Shown here piece by piece: positions 13,401-25,639 of a stretch of DNA of 64,000 nt. The position numbers and the translations under genes were made by a program. The stretch is from Sympetrum striolatum (lineage: Eukaryota > Arthropoda > Insecta > Odonata > Libellulidae), in contig OX388345.1 in assembly GCA_947579665.1 (NCBI GenBank), forward strand, positions 66,641,454 through 66,705,453. Reading direction: 5' to 3'. How positions within the stretch are numbered: position 1 is the first letter of the stretch; each line of letters opens with the position of its first letter. The notes beneath the pieces were generated by a model. That model ran no database searches, was not told the DNA's origin, and saw nothing but the letters and a program-made list of their open reading frames with translations.

Positions 13401-14006
13401 ATAATTTCATTCTCCTTCTTGGTTTTCTTGATGTCTAATGCTACTTAAAATGTTAGGTTTTGTATGAAAGTTAAATGATATAAATAAAGAATAATTATTG
13501 GCTTCAGTTTCTAGCTTATTTTTAGATATACACATTTATTGTTAACTAGTAGTTAATTATAGTCAAGGAAGCAATCCATTTCAGAAATGGCGTTGGCAAC
13601 TTTTTCAGTTGACAATGGAATGCAATTTCATAGCTTTTATTCTTTTATGGCAGCACTCAGGTTGAATTCTGTGGCTATGATGTTGGTGTAGAAGATAGTT
13701 GGGAATATACAACATTTTTGGCCAAATGTGTTGTTTTTGGTAATTCAAAGTGAAGTTAGATTGACTACTTCTATCAAATAAATTCAATAATCATGATTTC
13801 CCAGAGTTCTTGGCAATCTCTTGTCATTATAGGATGGATAGAATCCAACTAATGGAAAATAGCATTTGGAAATTTTTTTATGTATTATAATTTCAATTTT
13901 AATTACTTTTTACAAAATTTTCTGTTTAATTAACTGCTGTTCGTTGATAGTTTGCACTATGATTGCATTCATAAATACTTATCGATATAGTACAGAATCA
14001 GTCAAG
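13401..14006. other. no gene recognised
   Basis: AT-rich spacer between the Tigger remnant and the long-inverted-repeat element. Only chance frames are present. Confidence 0.5.
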
Positions 14007-14008
14007 TA

Positions 14009-15340
14009 TGTACTATCGGCGCCAAAAGAAACGGGACAGCTAAACGTGAGTCGCCAGCGTGTCAGGTTGGCAGCAGTGCAAGCGAGGAAGAGATAAGCGG
14101 TCGGCGGGGATTTTGGGTATGGCGTATCGGAAACATTCGGCTGTCGTCGGAGAGGTGAGGAAAAGGGGCTGGAGACAGGCAGGACGGGGGAAGGCGGAGT
14201 GGACTCTGCTGGTAAAGCGCCGAGAACCAGCTGATTTTAGTCAAGAAGCGCTGTTGCGTTCTTTCTTCTGATTTTAAAATTAGTGGTCGTAACAATTCCG
14301 AACGCTACCATTAATTAAAGAGTTTAACTCAATTTTAATTGACAGTGTCATTTTATTATACAGGTATTAGGGGTCGTCCATAAATGAAACAAAATGACAA
14401 AAATCACAGCCTAGGATCTAATTTTACGATAAACCACGCTAATTAAAACTTGTTACCAGATCTTAAACTAACGTAAATGAAAAGTTGAATGAATTTGATC
14501 AAAGTTTTTCCTTTATTTCTTTATTTTCCGGCGCTTTCAACAGCAATCTGCTTCAAGCGATGGGTCAATGTGTTTAACGTCTTCCAAAATTTAAGGTAAA
14601 ATATATATTTACAAGCTTATTGTGGGGATTCTTTTGTGGTGTTTAAGGTTTTGACAGGATGTAAAAATATGAAATAACCTTGTAATATTTGTATTTTAAA
14701 AATATACTTTAGGATTTTTTCCGAGTTTTCTTTTTTTTCCGAGTATATTGTGGGAGCCAATTCATAGATAACACCGTTATTCAAAGAGATAAAATAATAA
14801 ATTCATTTGAGTAATAAAAACTTATATATTGTAAACATTTATTGGTTTCCATTCTTTTCCTTATTAAAGGACTGTAGTCAATCGAAGACTAACAATAAGT
14901 AAAGGAAAGAAAGTTATTAAACTAGGTCAAAAAAGATAAATTTCAAATTTTAACGACCAGACCGTTGGCAGTATTTAATCTGTTTCTAACAAATACCAGT
15001 TTTTACGAAAAAAAATTAGCATGTTAAATTTACATCACATATTTTATGAAATATAAATATTTCCTGATATCATTTTGCCAAAAAAATGAAGTCACAAAAA
15101 TTATAATTTGCAAAATAATTCAGATTTTTAACATAAACTTCTTTAAAGAACCTTTTTCCTTGTTCTTTCAACAACGAGTTTATTGTGATGACAAATTCCT
15201 GCCCCAACAAAACAATTATAAATATCTTTCCATTAAATATATATCAATAAACTAAAGAAACTAATTTTTAATCACAATTGATCGCCTTTTATTAGATTGA
15301 TATTTAATGACGTCGCCTCCACTTATAATGAGCTCTTCAA
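14009..15340 (+). repeat. left long terminal inverted repeat
   Basis: 1,332 bp matching the reverse complement of 16481-17820. The match stops abruptly at AGCTCTTCAA (15331-15340), inside the transposase coding region. Confidence 0.9.
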
Positions 15341-16149
15341 GGCGATTAGGCAATGAATTACAAAGAGGGCTGCAAAACTGCGGCGTTATGGCTCTCCAAA
15401 CCTCCTCGGCGTGTTCTTGAAGCTCTTGTTGATTTCGGTCGTTGCGATTTTCCCAATCGTTGACGATAAATCCCCAAATATTTTCTATGGGGTTCACCTC
15501 AGGGGCTCTTGCTGGCATGGGCATCAGAATAATGCGGGGATGTTCATCAAACCAATTTTTCACTACTGCTGCAGTATGGATCGGAGCATTGTCGTGTATA
15601 AAAATGACGGCTTCTCCTGGTGGCACAACTTGATCCACATAGGGAAGCAGATGATTTACAAGAATTTACACGTAGTCCAATGCTGTCATTCGTGCGGGTG
15701 CACGGACGGTGGGCCCTACTCCTGCTGCTGACATGCAGCCCCACATATTGACCGTCACATGGCCTGACGATTTATTTCTGACGACGTGCTGAGGGTCATA
15801 CCTAAATTTTAAAAAATGTATGAACCTGAACATTATTTTCGTATTGTCTCAAAATTGTTCAGAAGTCACGTAACGCAATTACTTTATTACAATGCAAATA
15901 TTCATACCTTGTATTGAGAGGTCTCCATAACGTTAGGCGTCCTTCCTGGTCGCTCCTGAACGTTTTCTCGTCGGCATAAATGGCCAGCATCCAGAAGTCG
16001 AGTGGCAAATGTCGATTAATAATTGCAGAGTGCAACCTAACACCCTAGTGCTCATCGGTGAGCTCAAGCTTGTGAGCAGGGGCACGATGCTTAAAGCCTT
16101 CTTCTTTAAGCCTCCTCCTAACGGTATTGGGAGAACAATCCTAATTCAT
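15261..16149 (-). pseudogene. Tc1-like transposase, intron-bearing and broken
   Basis: Minus-strand reading from about 16140 gives SPNTVRRRLKEEGFKHRAP (helix-turn-helix end), then IYADEKTFRSDQEG (first catalytic Asp region). A 106-bp intron-like gap follows (15802-15907, GT..AG, phase 2). After it come NMWGCMSAAGVG, then FIHDNAPIHTA (second Asp) and the PEVNPIENIWG motif with the final acidic residue, then the stop at 15261. In-frame stops lie at 16045-16047 and 15666-15668, so it is inactive. The N-terminal DNA-binding half is absent. The catalytic part clearly belongs to the Tc1/mariner DDE family; the subfamily is left open. Confidence 0.88.
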
Positions 16150-16359
16150 CTAGAAATAAACAGCTCATTTAGCAAACTTAAATGCTTGACATCAACTACT
16201 TTAGAAAATCAGTAGTATTAAGCTGTTTTAATACGGGTAGCTTAAGCAGAAAAAATCTAACAAAAAAAGAAAGGTGCGAGTATAGTTGTTAACTAGAGTA
16301 TCACACGAAAGTCAAAAAGATCAGAGATAAAAATCGTCCAAATGGCTGATGTTGAATCC

Positions 16360-16432
16360 CCGTTTGGCGCTCATGCTTGTGCAGTATACTGGTAAGCGGG
16401 CGATCTGGGTTCGATCGTTGCCGCTGGGATTC
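16360..16432 (+). repeat. possible tRNA-derived (SINE-like) fragment
   Basis: The sequence contains a B-box-like GGGTTCGATC about 45 bp after a possible A box (TTGGCGCTCATGC). It sits in the non-coding centre of the long-inverted-repeat element, just before a T-rich run at 16451-16458. Cloverleaf pairing is poor, so it is not called a tRNA gene. Confidence 0.35.
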
Positions 16433-16480
16433 GGGAAAACACCCACAACTTTTTTTTTAATTTGAATTTTAATTTTTTAA

Positions 16481-17820
16481 TTGAAGAGCTCATTATAAGT
16501 GGAGGCGACGTCATTAAATACCAATCTAATAAAAGGCGATCAATTGTGATTAAAAATTAGTTTCTTTAGGTTTATTGATATATATTTTATGGAAAGATAT
16601 TTATTATTGTTTTGTTGTGGCAGGAATTTGTCATCACAATAAACCCGTTGTTGAAAGAACAAGGAAAAAGGTTCTTTAAAGAAGTTTATGTTAAAAATCT
16701 GAATTATTTTGCAAATTATAATTTTTGTGACTTCATTTTTTTGGCAATATGATATCAGGAAATATTTATATTTCATAAAATATATGTGATGTAAACTTAA
16801 CATGCTAATTTTATTTCGTAAAAACTGGTATTTGATAGGAACAGATAAAGTACTGTCAAACGGTCTGGTCGCTAAAATTTGAAATTTATCTTTTTTGACC
16901 TAGTTTAATAACTTTCTTTCCTTTACTTATTGTTAGTCTTCGATTGACTACAGTCCTTTAATAAGGAAAAGAATGGAAACCAACAAATTTTTACAATATA
17001 TAAGTTTTTATTACTCAAATGAATATATTATTTTATCTCTTTGAATAACGGTGTTATCTATGAATTGGCTTCCACAATATACTCGGAAAAAAAAAAAAAC
17101 TCGGAAAAAATCCTAAAGTATATTTTTAAAATACAAATATTACATGGTTATTTCATATTTTTACATCCTGTCAAAACTTTAAACACCACAAAAGAATCCC
17201 CACAATAAGCTTGTAAATATATATTTTACCTTAAATTTTGGAAGACGTTAAACACATTGACCCATCGCTTGAAGCAGATTGCTGTTGAAAGCGCCGGAAA
17301 ATAAAGAAATAAAGGAAAAACTTTGATCAAATTCATTCAACTTTTCATTTACGTTAGTTTAAGATCTGGTAACTAGTTTTAATTAGCGTGGTTTATCGTA
17401 AAATTAGATCTTAGACTGAGATTTTTGTCATTTTGTTTTATTTATGGACGACCCCTAATACCGGTATAATAAAATGACACTGTTTATTAAAATTGAGTGA
17501 AACTCTTTAATTAATGGTAGCGTTCGGAATTGTTACGACCACTAATTTTAAAATCAGAAGAAAGAAAGCAACAGCGCTTCTTGACTAAAATCAGCTGGTT
17601 CTCGGCCCTTTACCAGCAGAGTCCATCCACTTCGCCTTCCCCCGTCCTGCCTGTCTCCAGCCCCTTTTCCTCACCTCTCCGACGACAGCCGAATGTTTCC
17701 GATACGCCCTTCCCAAAATCCCCGCCGACCGCTTATCTCTTCCTCGCTTGCACTGCTGCCAACCTGACACGCTGGCGACTCACGTTTAGCTGTCCCGTTT
17801 CTTTTGGCGCCGATAGTACA
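16481..17820 (-). repeat. right long terminal inverted repeat
   Basis: 1,340 bp inverted copy of 14009-15340. Its inner end (16484-16560, plus strand) still encodes the transposase C-terminus EELIISGGDVIKYQSNKRR and stop, now facing the opposite way. Confidence 0.9.
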
Positions 17821-17822
17821 TA

Positions 17823-18841
17823 GAATGATAACTATGGGCTGAATCATCTTGTTTATTTACAAATTATGTTGCAATTAAATGAAAAAATAAAAGATAAAAG
17901 TCTATGGCAGCTAACTTATCTGATTTTCATTGACTTCTTATTGAATTGAGCATTAATTTTAATCATTCATAGTTTATTTCAGTGATATGATTGCATTCAT
18001 TAATTTTCTGTAATCATAGATTTTTTGGTGTATTCATCATTGGTGTTCTATTTTTTTAATGTTTCTCTAGTTTCTTTCTATTTTTAATCAATTTACAATT
18101 TATTGGGTACTAAGATTCCACAAAATAAAAGAAAAACTTTCTCAATCGGAAGCTATGGACATCTTTATGACTAGCAACTACATGTTCACTTAGGTTGAGT
18201 TCCCAAAAACAAATGACCTTGAGGTCTAATGCAATATTCTCTGAAATAATAAATTTGTATTGAATTCTTCAGTTTATTTCATTAAAATCAAGCAAACAGT
18301 TTAGTCTTATTTACCTGTTTTTCACAGGATTTCTCACATTTTTGTCATGAAACTTTATATTCAATGTCTCATTACATCTCACAATTGTTGCAACATCGAT
18401 AAAGTTGAAGTTGGAATATTATTTATCTCACTTTCCTTGTTTTCTTGCTTGTATAAGATAACTGAAAAATTAGGTTTTGCATGAAAGTTTTAAAACTTAT
18501 CAAGAATATTAAAGTGCACAGGCTGCAGTTACTAGTACAATAAATGCAAACTGATGACCTTAGGAGTTCTATCTCGTTAGCACATACACTACTTGCTATG
18601 CTAGTAAATGAATCTATTTGTATGTAAATAGTTAAATATTTCAATAAATTCTGCTCCGAACACATTAATTCTCAAAGCAAGGGATTTTGGGGTTTAAAAA
18701 GGAGAATAAATAAAATCCCAGCTTACTTAATAAGCATTTATATCTCTTTTCTCTCCAGGTACAGAACTTAAAAATCTCCAAACAAAATTTTCAACATGTT
18801 AGTTAATGACCCAAACAACCATTTTGTCTCTGCTTATTAGC
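17823..18841. other. no gene recognised; includes PES1 3' UTR
   Basis: AT-rich sequence downstream of the PES1 stop codon, which lies on the minus strand at 18842. The 3' UTR must lie here, but no single polyadenylation signal stands out. TTTATT at about 18281 (AATAAA on the minus strand) is one candidate. Confidence 0.4.
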
Positions 18842-21800
18842 TTATGCTTTTTCTTCAGTTTTGGTTGCCTTTTTAAGTGCTTTCTTTTCTGCCTTCTTCT
18901 CTGCGTCAATTCGTTTCCTCTTCTTACCCAACAACCATGCTTCCTTGCGCCTTTCTGCTCGCCCAGCTATCATGCTACGATACAGTCCTCTGTGCTTCCT
19001 GATGACCATCTTCTCACGCAAGCGATACTGTTGCCTTTCCTCACGCTTTTTAGAAAATGGGCTTTCTCTGGCAATCTCTCCAACTTTGATGGCCATCTTC
19101 TTTCTCTGTAATAGAAAACCACCCTCATTATTAATGTTTCCAACGAAATATGCTTTTGCAAAGCAATCTTAATACAGTAGAACCTCGATCTATCATTTTT
19201 GAAGGGACCGAGAGAAAAAGTCGATGAATGCGGGAAAACGATCAAAACGGGAAATGTAGACTCAGTTCACACTATTAAAATGAATACATAACGAAAGTTT
19301 ATCCAAAGAAAACCTCTAAAGATTTCGAAAAAAACATACTGAACTCCTAGAGACTGTACAAACAGGGTAAAATATGCCAGTAAACTGAGATGGACAAACA
19401 GGGCTCGTACGCGCACCCATGTGAAAGCTCTCCAATAGGATACAATGTATTAAAACTGCCCCGGATGTGTTTAGAAAATCGGCCGTTTTGAGCAAGTGCT
19501 ATGACAGCCTTAAAAAAAGTTCATGCCGAGCTCTCAAAGAAAATTTTTGTCGCAATTCTTAATACATTGTCTTTCTTCCTCGATTGGGCCAAAAATCTGA
19601 ACGATGAATGCGGGAAAATAATATTTCGATGAACGATGGCAAAATGCAAAGCCTCATTTTAAGTCACATTTATACAGAGCTTTATATTTAAATGGATAAA
19701 AAGGGTATTTGTAGTTTATACTGGTTGATTTCAACTAAGTTCCCAATGATAATTGAATAAGAATGACTTTATCAACACTCTTGCAAAGATGTAATGCTTT
19801 TACAATAATAATAAAAATGCATAGTGCAGAAACTGAATGAAAGGTTGTTTTTTTCACCAGTGATAATTTTTTTAACTGCCACTACCCTTTACCAATCCAA
19901 TATAACATTCTGTTTTGGCCCCTCAGTTGCTCTTTAAATTAATTGTATGCATAGAGTAAAAATTGTTCAAGAGGAATGTAACCCCAAACTTTTGGTCGTG
20001 CAGCCCAATTTGTGTGTCGCCTAAAACAATTTCTTTCTCATGGACAGAGCTTGTCATGAAAGAAATTAAGATAAATGTTAAAATTTTCATTTACAACTGT
20101 TTTGGGAAGATATCTGAAATAGAAATATATTGTTTGATTTTAATATTTGTGAGCATAAAATGCCATGACTAACAAGTGGGCTACAAACAAGCCTCCACTA
20201 AACAACAAAGTTTTGATGTGTACTTGAGGTTTATTTGCTTTGATTAAAAGACAACTTGGCATGAGGCTTCCACTTACGAGGGAGTACATTGGGTCTTTTG
20301 CTCTAAATCTCCCAGACTGACTGGAATGGTTGAAATGCATTATAAAACCATCCACAAAAATTTCCATAAGAAACAAAAGCAGACTACATGAGGAACCATA
20401 TATACTCATGGTAAACATAGCACTTGTGCAACTCTCTTATTTGAACCCATTAATTAAAGTAGTAAGGATTTAAGTCTCTGCAGTAAATACAAACTCTACA
20501 ACGAGATATTAGAAAAGACTTTTGCACTAACCTTCTCCTTCCTTTCATCAGCTTTCTCTTCGTCGATCACACCCAATCCCTTTTCTTCTTCTTCCTCAAT
20601 TTCTTCTTTTTCGCTTTCATCATCATCATCCTCACTTTCCTCTTCTTCATTCATTTTAGTTTCAACCGTTTCTTCTTCAGATTCAGATTCTTCTTCAGCT
20701 TCTGCAAGTAAAGACCATGAAATAATATTGATGAGAATCTATCCACTGAAGATGCACCAACCAACGTAGGAAATATTGCATGAAATATGAGGGCAAATTA
20801 AGCTCAAAAATCAGTTCTTAAAAAAAAATTGTCAGGGAAAATATTTTGGTAAAAGGCTGTTATGGATCGCTAAGCTATTAATATTTATTGGGTTAAATCA
20901 GATGGAAAATACAATGAACACATAGATGAGTAACAGAACAATAAATAGTTTAATTAATTAAGACAACTGAATAAAAATGAGTACAGACATTTAGAGAATG
21001 TATTCCACTTCCCAACATGCAACTTAGGTGAAGTTAAGAAACCGGTAAATAGAGAATGAAATTTTAGACATATGTATATTAAATTTGTATTAGAAAAATG
21101 AAATACATGGCACTATTCATTAGAGAGTATTAAGTTAAATTTTCCATCTAAGGAATGAGAAATTTATGCCACCGTTCAAATTGCATATCATTGTAAACTG
21201 CAGTAATTTAATGGAACAAAGGAATTTGAAAACCTGTTTCTATCAAGCCTAATGCTTCTTGAAATTCCAGCATTATACTCATAGCAATATACTAACTTAA
21301 GTACATAAAAATGTTAACACTTCGTAAGTTATATGATTTATTCACAGGAGGTTAAGCATTTATAACTCATTATTGACTTCCTAAACTTACACAGTTTCAA
21401 AGATATATTAAAAGTTAGTTAAATAGTGGAGAAAGTGAAGTTCCTTCTTGTCGAAAATAGCTCTTTAAGAAGACATTTCCTTTGATGACTCCTTACATAT
21501 TGTACAACTTACTTAATTGATCATTTTATTTTTACCTTATTTCAAGAGAAGAACCATAATATAGTTTTTAGACTTACTATAATGACATAAAAGGTTGACT
21601 GAATGTGGCATTTGTAGAGATTTTAGATTATAAAGTATATTAGCATAACTTTTGAGTTGATTTTAACAGAGGAGGTTGCTAAATACTAAGGTTCTGTAGT
21701 TATACACAAAGACGAGTGATTCTTAACCAAGGGTGTGGGCACCCCTTTTTTTTAAGCAATAAATAAATTATCTCTCCATAAATGTCTTTTCCTAAATAAA

Positions 21801-24800
21801 AAATAGAAACGCATACTTCAAGAGGGTGCAAAAGAGCTTATTTTCATATTCAAGGAGGAGCTAACTATCACAAAGATTATCACGTAGAACATTGTGTTAG
21901 TTGTTCAAAGGTAAGATGACATCACCACCTATCTTAGTGACTGTGATGGTATAGTAACATAAATTAATTAAAATGATTTTTTATTATCTATTGAATAAAT
22001 CAACAACTGCTACTCACCAACAGCTTCTTCCTCTCCTTCCAATGCCTTTTGCTCAGGAGGAACATATCCTTCTGCCTGTTGGGTTTCAGTGAAAGGTGAG
22101 AGATGGGGTGGAAGAACACACCCAATCAAATAATTCTCTACAGGAAGAAGTTTTCTTGCATTTACTGAGTCGAAAACCCACTGTGGCTGTACATAGTACC
22201 TTTGTTTTAAATCATGAAAGAAAAAATGTGATTATAAACCATTGAGTAAACATTATATGTATTAAAGTTTATCTCATATGTCAAATGATGAACAGCGGAT
22301 GATAAGAGAGTTACTACTACACTACCTGGAGAGGAACTGCTTGTCAACAGAAGGCCTGTCGACAACTTGATGAGTAATCGTTTCATCACTTTCAGGAAAC
22401 GTGGCTCCCACAAACAGAAGTTTATCCCATGATACTAGCCCACCAAAACTACGAATGAGAAGTGTTAAAGGTTCTCGGGGCACCTCTCGGTTTATGTAGA
22501 ATTTGAGCCCTTCGAAAAGTTTCTTCAAATTACTAATATCCTCCATTTCTTTCCTGGCCAAGTCCAGCTTAGTTGGGTCTTCAGACTGAGAGAAAACAAT
22601 TTTGTTTATTTTTGTAAAATTACTCAAGAAAGATACAGTATTTCATTAGAACACTCTCACACACAACCGTTAAACTTACCAATGTGAACTGATCCACAGT
22701 GATCTCCTCCTCTTCTGTGAAATTCTTATTTTTTATCAGTGTTGTGTTCAGAGCAGCTATTCTGTCTGATACATATGCCTCTTCGTCTACTAAAGTTTTG
22801 TCAACCTCTTCAGCTGATAAATATAAATAAAATATAAAGATAAATAGTAATGACAACATGAATTATATGGACATATTATTTTGATTTATTCATGGTAAAT
22901 AATTACTCTGAATAACTTTGGTTTCAACAGGAAAAGTTATTATTAAACTGACGACTAGTTTAGGTGTTTAAGCATCAATCTCAATGAAAATGATCAACAT
23001 TTGATTGAAAATAATCCTTCATCTGATTTCAAATATTTTTCCTCGCGCAAGCTCATTTCAGGACGTAAACTGGATGCTTCGGAAAAATTGATATACTCCA
23101 ACACCTATATTGTGGCTACACTTCAGCCAACAACCATTTTTTCCCATGTCACTCCCCATTGATTTCCACTGTATAACTCCTACCCTTCCCTCTCCTCCCT
23201 CCACTTCTGTGTAGCTTTTCTTTTCCCTTCTCCTTTTTTCCAGGGGGTTAATAAGTCGTGGTTTGTGAAGTGCCTTGTAATTTGAGAATGACACTTAAGC
23301 ATCAATAGTATAATAAAATCTTTTCTTGTGGAAACCAAAATATTTCATAGTATTTATTCCCCAGGAATAATATTAGAATGTTTCAGGAAGTGAAGGCAGA
23401 GGTAATCCATCATAAAAAATAAATGAAGCATGTACTATTTCCTAAGTTAATTTTAAATGACCGGTTTCAACGATAGATCGTCATCTTCAGTTGAACTGAA
23501 CTGAACGAGTGTCACCTGAAGATGATAATGTATCGTTGAAACCTGTCCTAAAATAAACTGAGGAAATGTTACAAGCTTCATTTTTTTTCTTGTGATGGAA
23601 TCCACAAAATTGTGGAATTTATGAATCCATAACAATTTGATTTAAACAAAAATTTCAATTTCAAAATATGGTATGATCAAAAATACATGCCTAGAAACAC
23701 ACTAATTCACACAAAAAACATTGAATAGTAAAAATGTACTAGTCGTCACAATTACAAGTCTTTCCAGAGTAAGACTGATAGAACAAGCTTCTTTATTTCA
23801 CCTTATTTGTAATGCCGATTAATCGCATGGTCAGATACAAAAGCAAAATAAAAGTGAATTTCTTGATAACTTACCAGTTAGATCAGAAAACTTGGGCGGA
23901 TATATCAGATTGAGGGAATGATACAATCGGAAATTGACGAATCCAAGCATAATAATATAGAATTCCACGAAATGTGACATTACACTGAAATCAACTTCAC
24001 TTTTTTCATGAGGCTGGAAAGTAAGAAGTTTATATTAGTTACAGTATTGATCTCTTCCAAGAAATTTAGGAGGAGTTCTTAAGATTATAATTTTATCCAT
24101 GAAAGTTAAATAGAAAATCTACTGTAAATAAAACAGCTAATCATTTTAAAAAATCAATCCTGAGCATATAAGAAAGGCAACTTAATAAGCAATATTAAAA
24201 TATTAATATAACAATTATATTATATAATTATATAAGCAATATTAAATCGCAATAAGCCTTTAGTTTAAAATACTCCGTTAAACATTGTGACAATAACATC
24301 AACTTCAGAACCAATGCCACCAACACAACAGTACCTTGAATGAGAAATGATGAGGTACAATCCAAGTAATTGTTTGTCCTTTGATTTCAGCTTGATAATA
24401 ATATCCCTTGATGGAAACAAATACTTTGCGCAAGGCTCGAGCTTCAATCACATAATGAAGAAACTCCACCGTAAGTCGACGACACATTAAGGAATGTTCC
24501 CGAGGTACATGCTTTAAGCTAGGAAAGGTGCTGAACAGGAAACAAAGAGTCAAGCAGTCGTCCAAGTCACGAATGGCATCGATAAATGTAGGATACCTAA
24601 AAGTAAAACGTAACAGCTGATGTAAAGAAAGTAATGTGACACCACACACTGCCTACATTATTAATAAAAAAAACCTGGCTGTTTGGCGAGTGGATGGAAA
24701 TAACAACAGATAAGGATAAGTTGAGTGATTTCACAACTATACTATATGTAAAAATGTTTTCATCATTATAATCTAAAGTGCGAATCAAAATAAATGCTAA

Positions 24801-25381
24801 CAGCGACCATTAATGATATACTACTATAAACCTACCTTTCTTTAACTATGTGGTCCAGCTGTAAGGTAGGATGATTTTTAAGCAACCTATTCATATGCTC
24901 AAAATCCTGTAGAGCTTTGGCACGTTTTACTCTGTGAGTAAATACCTATAAGTAAATAAACATTAACGAACTGTAAGGATATCAAGTATTAAAATTATGA
25001 AAACCTATCATTTAAGACAAAAACATACATGATAATCTCGCATTTTCCATATAATTGGTTCGTGCATTAAAAATTGTATATCCTTCATATGATATAATGT
25101 CTTGATCGATGTATCTCCTTTCTGCGATCGTTTTCTATTACGAGGTTCCCTTGGGTATACACCTTTCAATATGCATAACTTTCTAAAATCTTTTAGGTTT
25201 AGTTGCAGCCTCTTTAAAGCCGCTTTCCTAGTAATATATTGGGCTCCTTCGCCGGATTCATACTAGAAAAAAACATGTAAAACAAAAAACGTAATGTCAA
25301 TAAGTGGCTATGATTTATAAATACATTATGAACACAAGAGAGTTTGTTAAGTATTACCTTCTTCTTCCTTTTAGCAACCAT
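18842..25381 (-). CDS. PES1: Pescadillo (PES1), 60S ribosome-biogenesis factor
   Basis: Complete ten-exon gene on the minus strand: 25358-25381, 25029-25262, 24836-24945, 24335-24596, 23875-24013, 22680-22813, 22326-22585, 22018-22199, 20532-20701, 18842-19105. Junctions are GT..AG and phases join into 592 codons, against about 590 in animal PES1. The Pescadillo N-terminal domain spans roughly residues 1-280. A BRCT domain spans about 321-425 (conserved SFGGLVSWD and [10 protein letters not shown]). A long Glu/Asp/Ser tract (about 438-500) and a Lys/Arg-rich tail follow. The family works in the nucleolus in the PeBoW complex with Bop1 and WDR12, needed for 32S/27S pre-rRNA processing and 60S assembly. 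The first exon encodes only MVAKRKKK, supporting this start. Introns hold a pogo-type fragment (19173 onward) and a palindromic repeat (23460-23548). Confidence 0.96.
19173..19660 (+). repeat. pogo/Tigger-type end fragment in a PES1 intron
   Basis: Begins ACAGTAGAACCTCGATC, the canonical CAGTAGAACCTC end of pogo/Tigger elements. The motif GATGAATGCGGGAAAA occurs twice inside (about 19223 and 19603). No opposite terminal repeat or transposase frame is visible, so this is a partial or non-autonomous copy. It lies in the last PES1 intron (19106-20531). The right boundary is approximate. Confidence 0.55.
23460..23548. repeat. imperfect palindrome with CGTTGAAACC-type arms
   Basis: The left arm (23460-23490) contains GGTTTCAACGATAGATCGTC and CATCTTCAG. 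The right arm (23513-23548) contains CTGAAGATGATAATG and ATCGTTGAAACC, its inverted counterpart. The 22-bp spacer is rich in GAACTGAAC. It lies in the PES1 intron between 22813 and 23875. A diverged relative is at 61564-61848. Confidence 0.7.
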
Positions 25382-25565
25382 TTCGTAGAATTTATTGTTT
25401 CAATCAGATATAAGTACTCAGTGTGGATTATATGGACATTATGAAAATCTGGCAATGACAACACGTGAGCCACAACACCACGAGGGAAACGAGAAAGAAT
25501 GCGACATAGGATCGATGTATCGTTAAGAAGAAATTCGATATATTATGTCGATAGAGTCGTAAGAG
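25382..25565 (-). promoter_or_regulatory. PES1 promoter region with CACGTG E-box
   Basis: A perfect E-box CACGTG lies at 25462-25467, about 81 bp upstream of the PES1 ATG. ATCGATG (about 25511) and TCGATA (about 25550) resemble the DRE core TATCGATA. In Drosophila, ribosome-biogenesis genes are typically driven by Myc through CACGTG and often carry DRE. The sites are seen; their use is inferred. Confidence 0.5.
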
Positions 25566-25639
25566 CTGCGAGGGCTGTTTAAACCTGTCATAAACAAGGT
25601 CATTTAACTTTTTTCTATGCACGTTATAAATTCGTCTAT

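Larger units (their letters stand above)
14009..17820 (-). mobile_element. Tc1/mariner-like element with 1.33-kb inverted repeats
   Basis: The two ends are inverted copies: 14009-15340 and 16481-17820. They start TGTACTATCGGCGCC and end with its complement, flanked by TA on each side (14007-14008 and 17821-17822), the target duplication of Tc1/mariner elements. The arms differ by only a few substitutions and small indels by eye. The 1.14-kb centre carries a broken Tc1-like transposase on the minus strand. The arms themselves include the last ~27 codons of that transposase. The right arm thus repeats the 3' end of the gene plus its downstream flank, which suggests that a palindromic rearrangement created the long arms. 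Confidence 0.9.

Noticed and set aside
14059..14295. open frames on both strands in the long inverted repeat
   Set aside because: The same sequence occurs inverted in the other arm (17530-17823). The frames carry no domain and reflect the GC-rich outer end of the element.
18806..19245. several open frames on both strands at the PES1 3' end
   Set aside because: They overlap the last PES1 exon in other frames. Only the minus-strand frame ending at 18842 continues the conserved protein.
20140..20418. 92-codon minus-strand open frame in the last PES1 intron
   Set aside because: No family resemblance, and the PES1 phases join perfectly without it.
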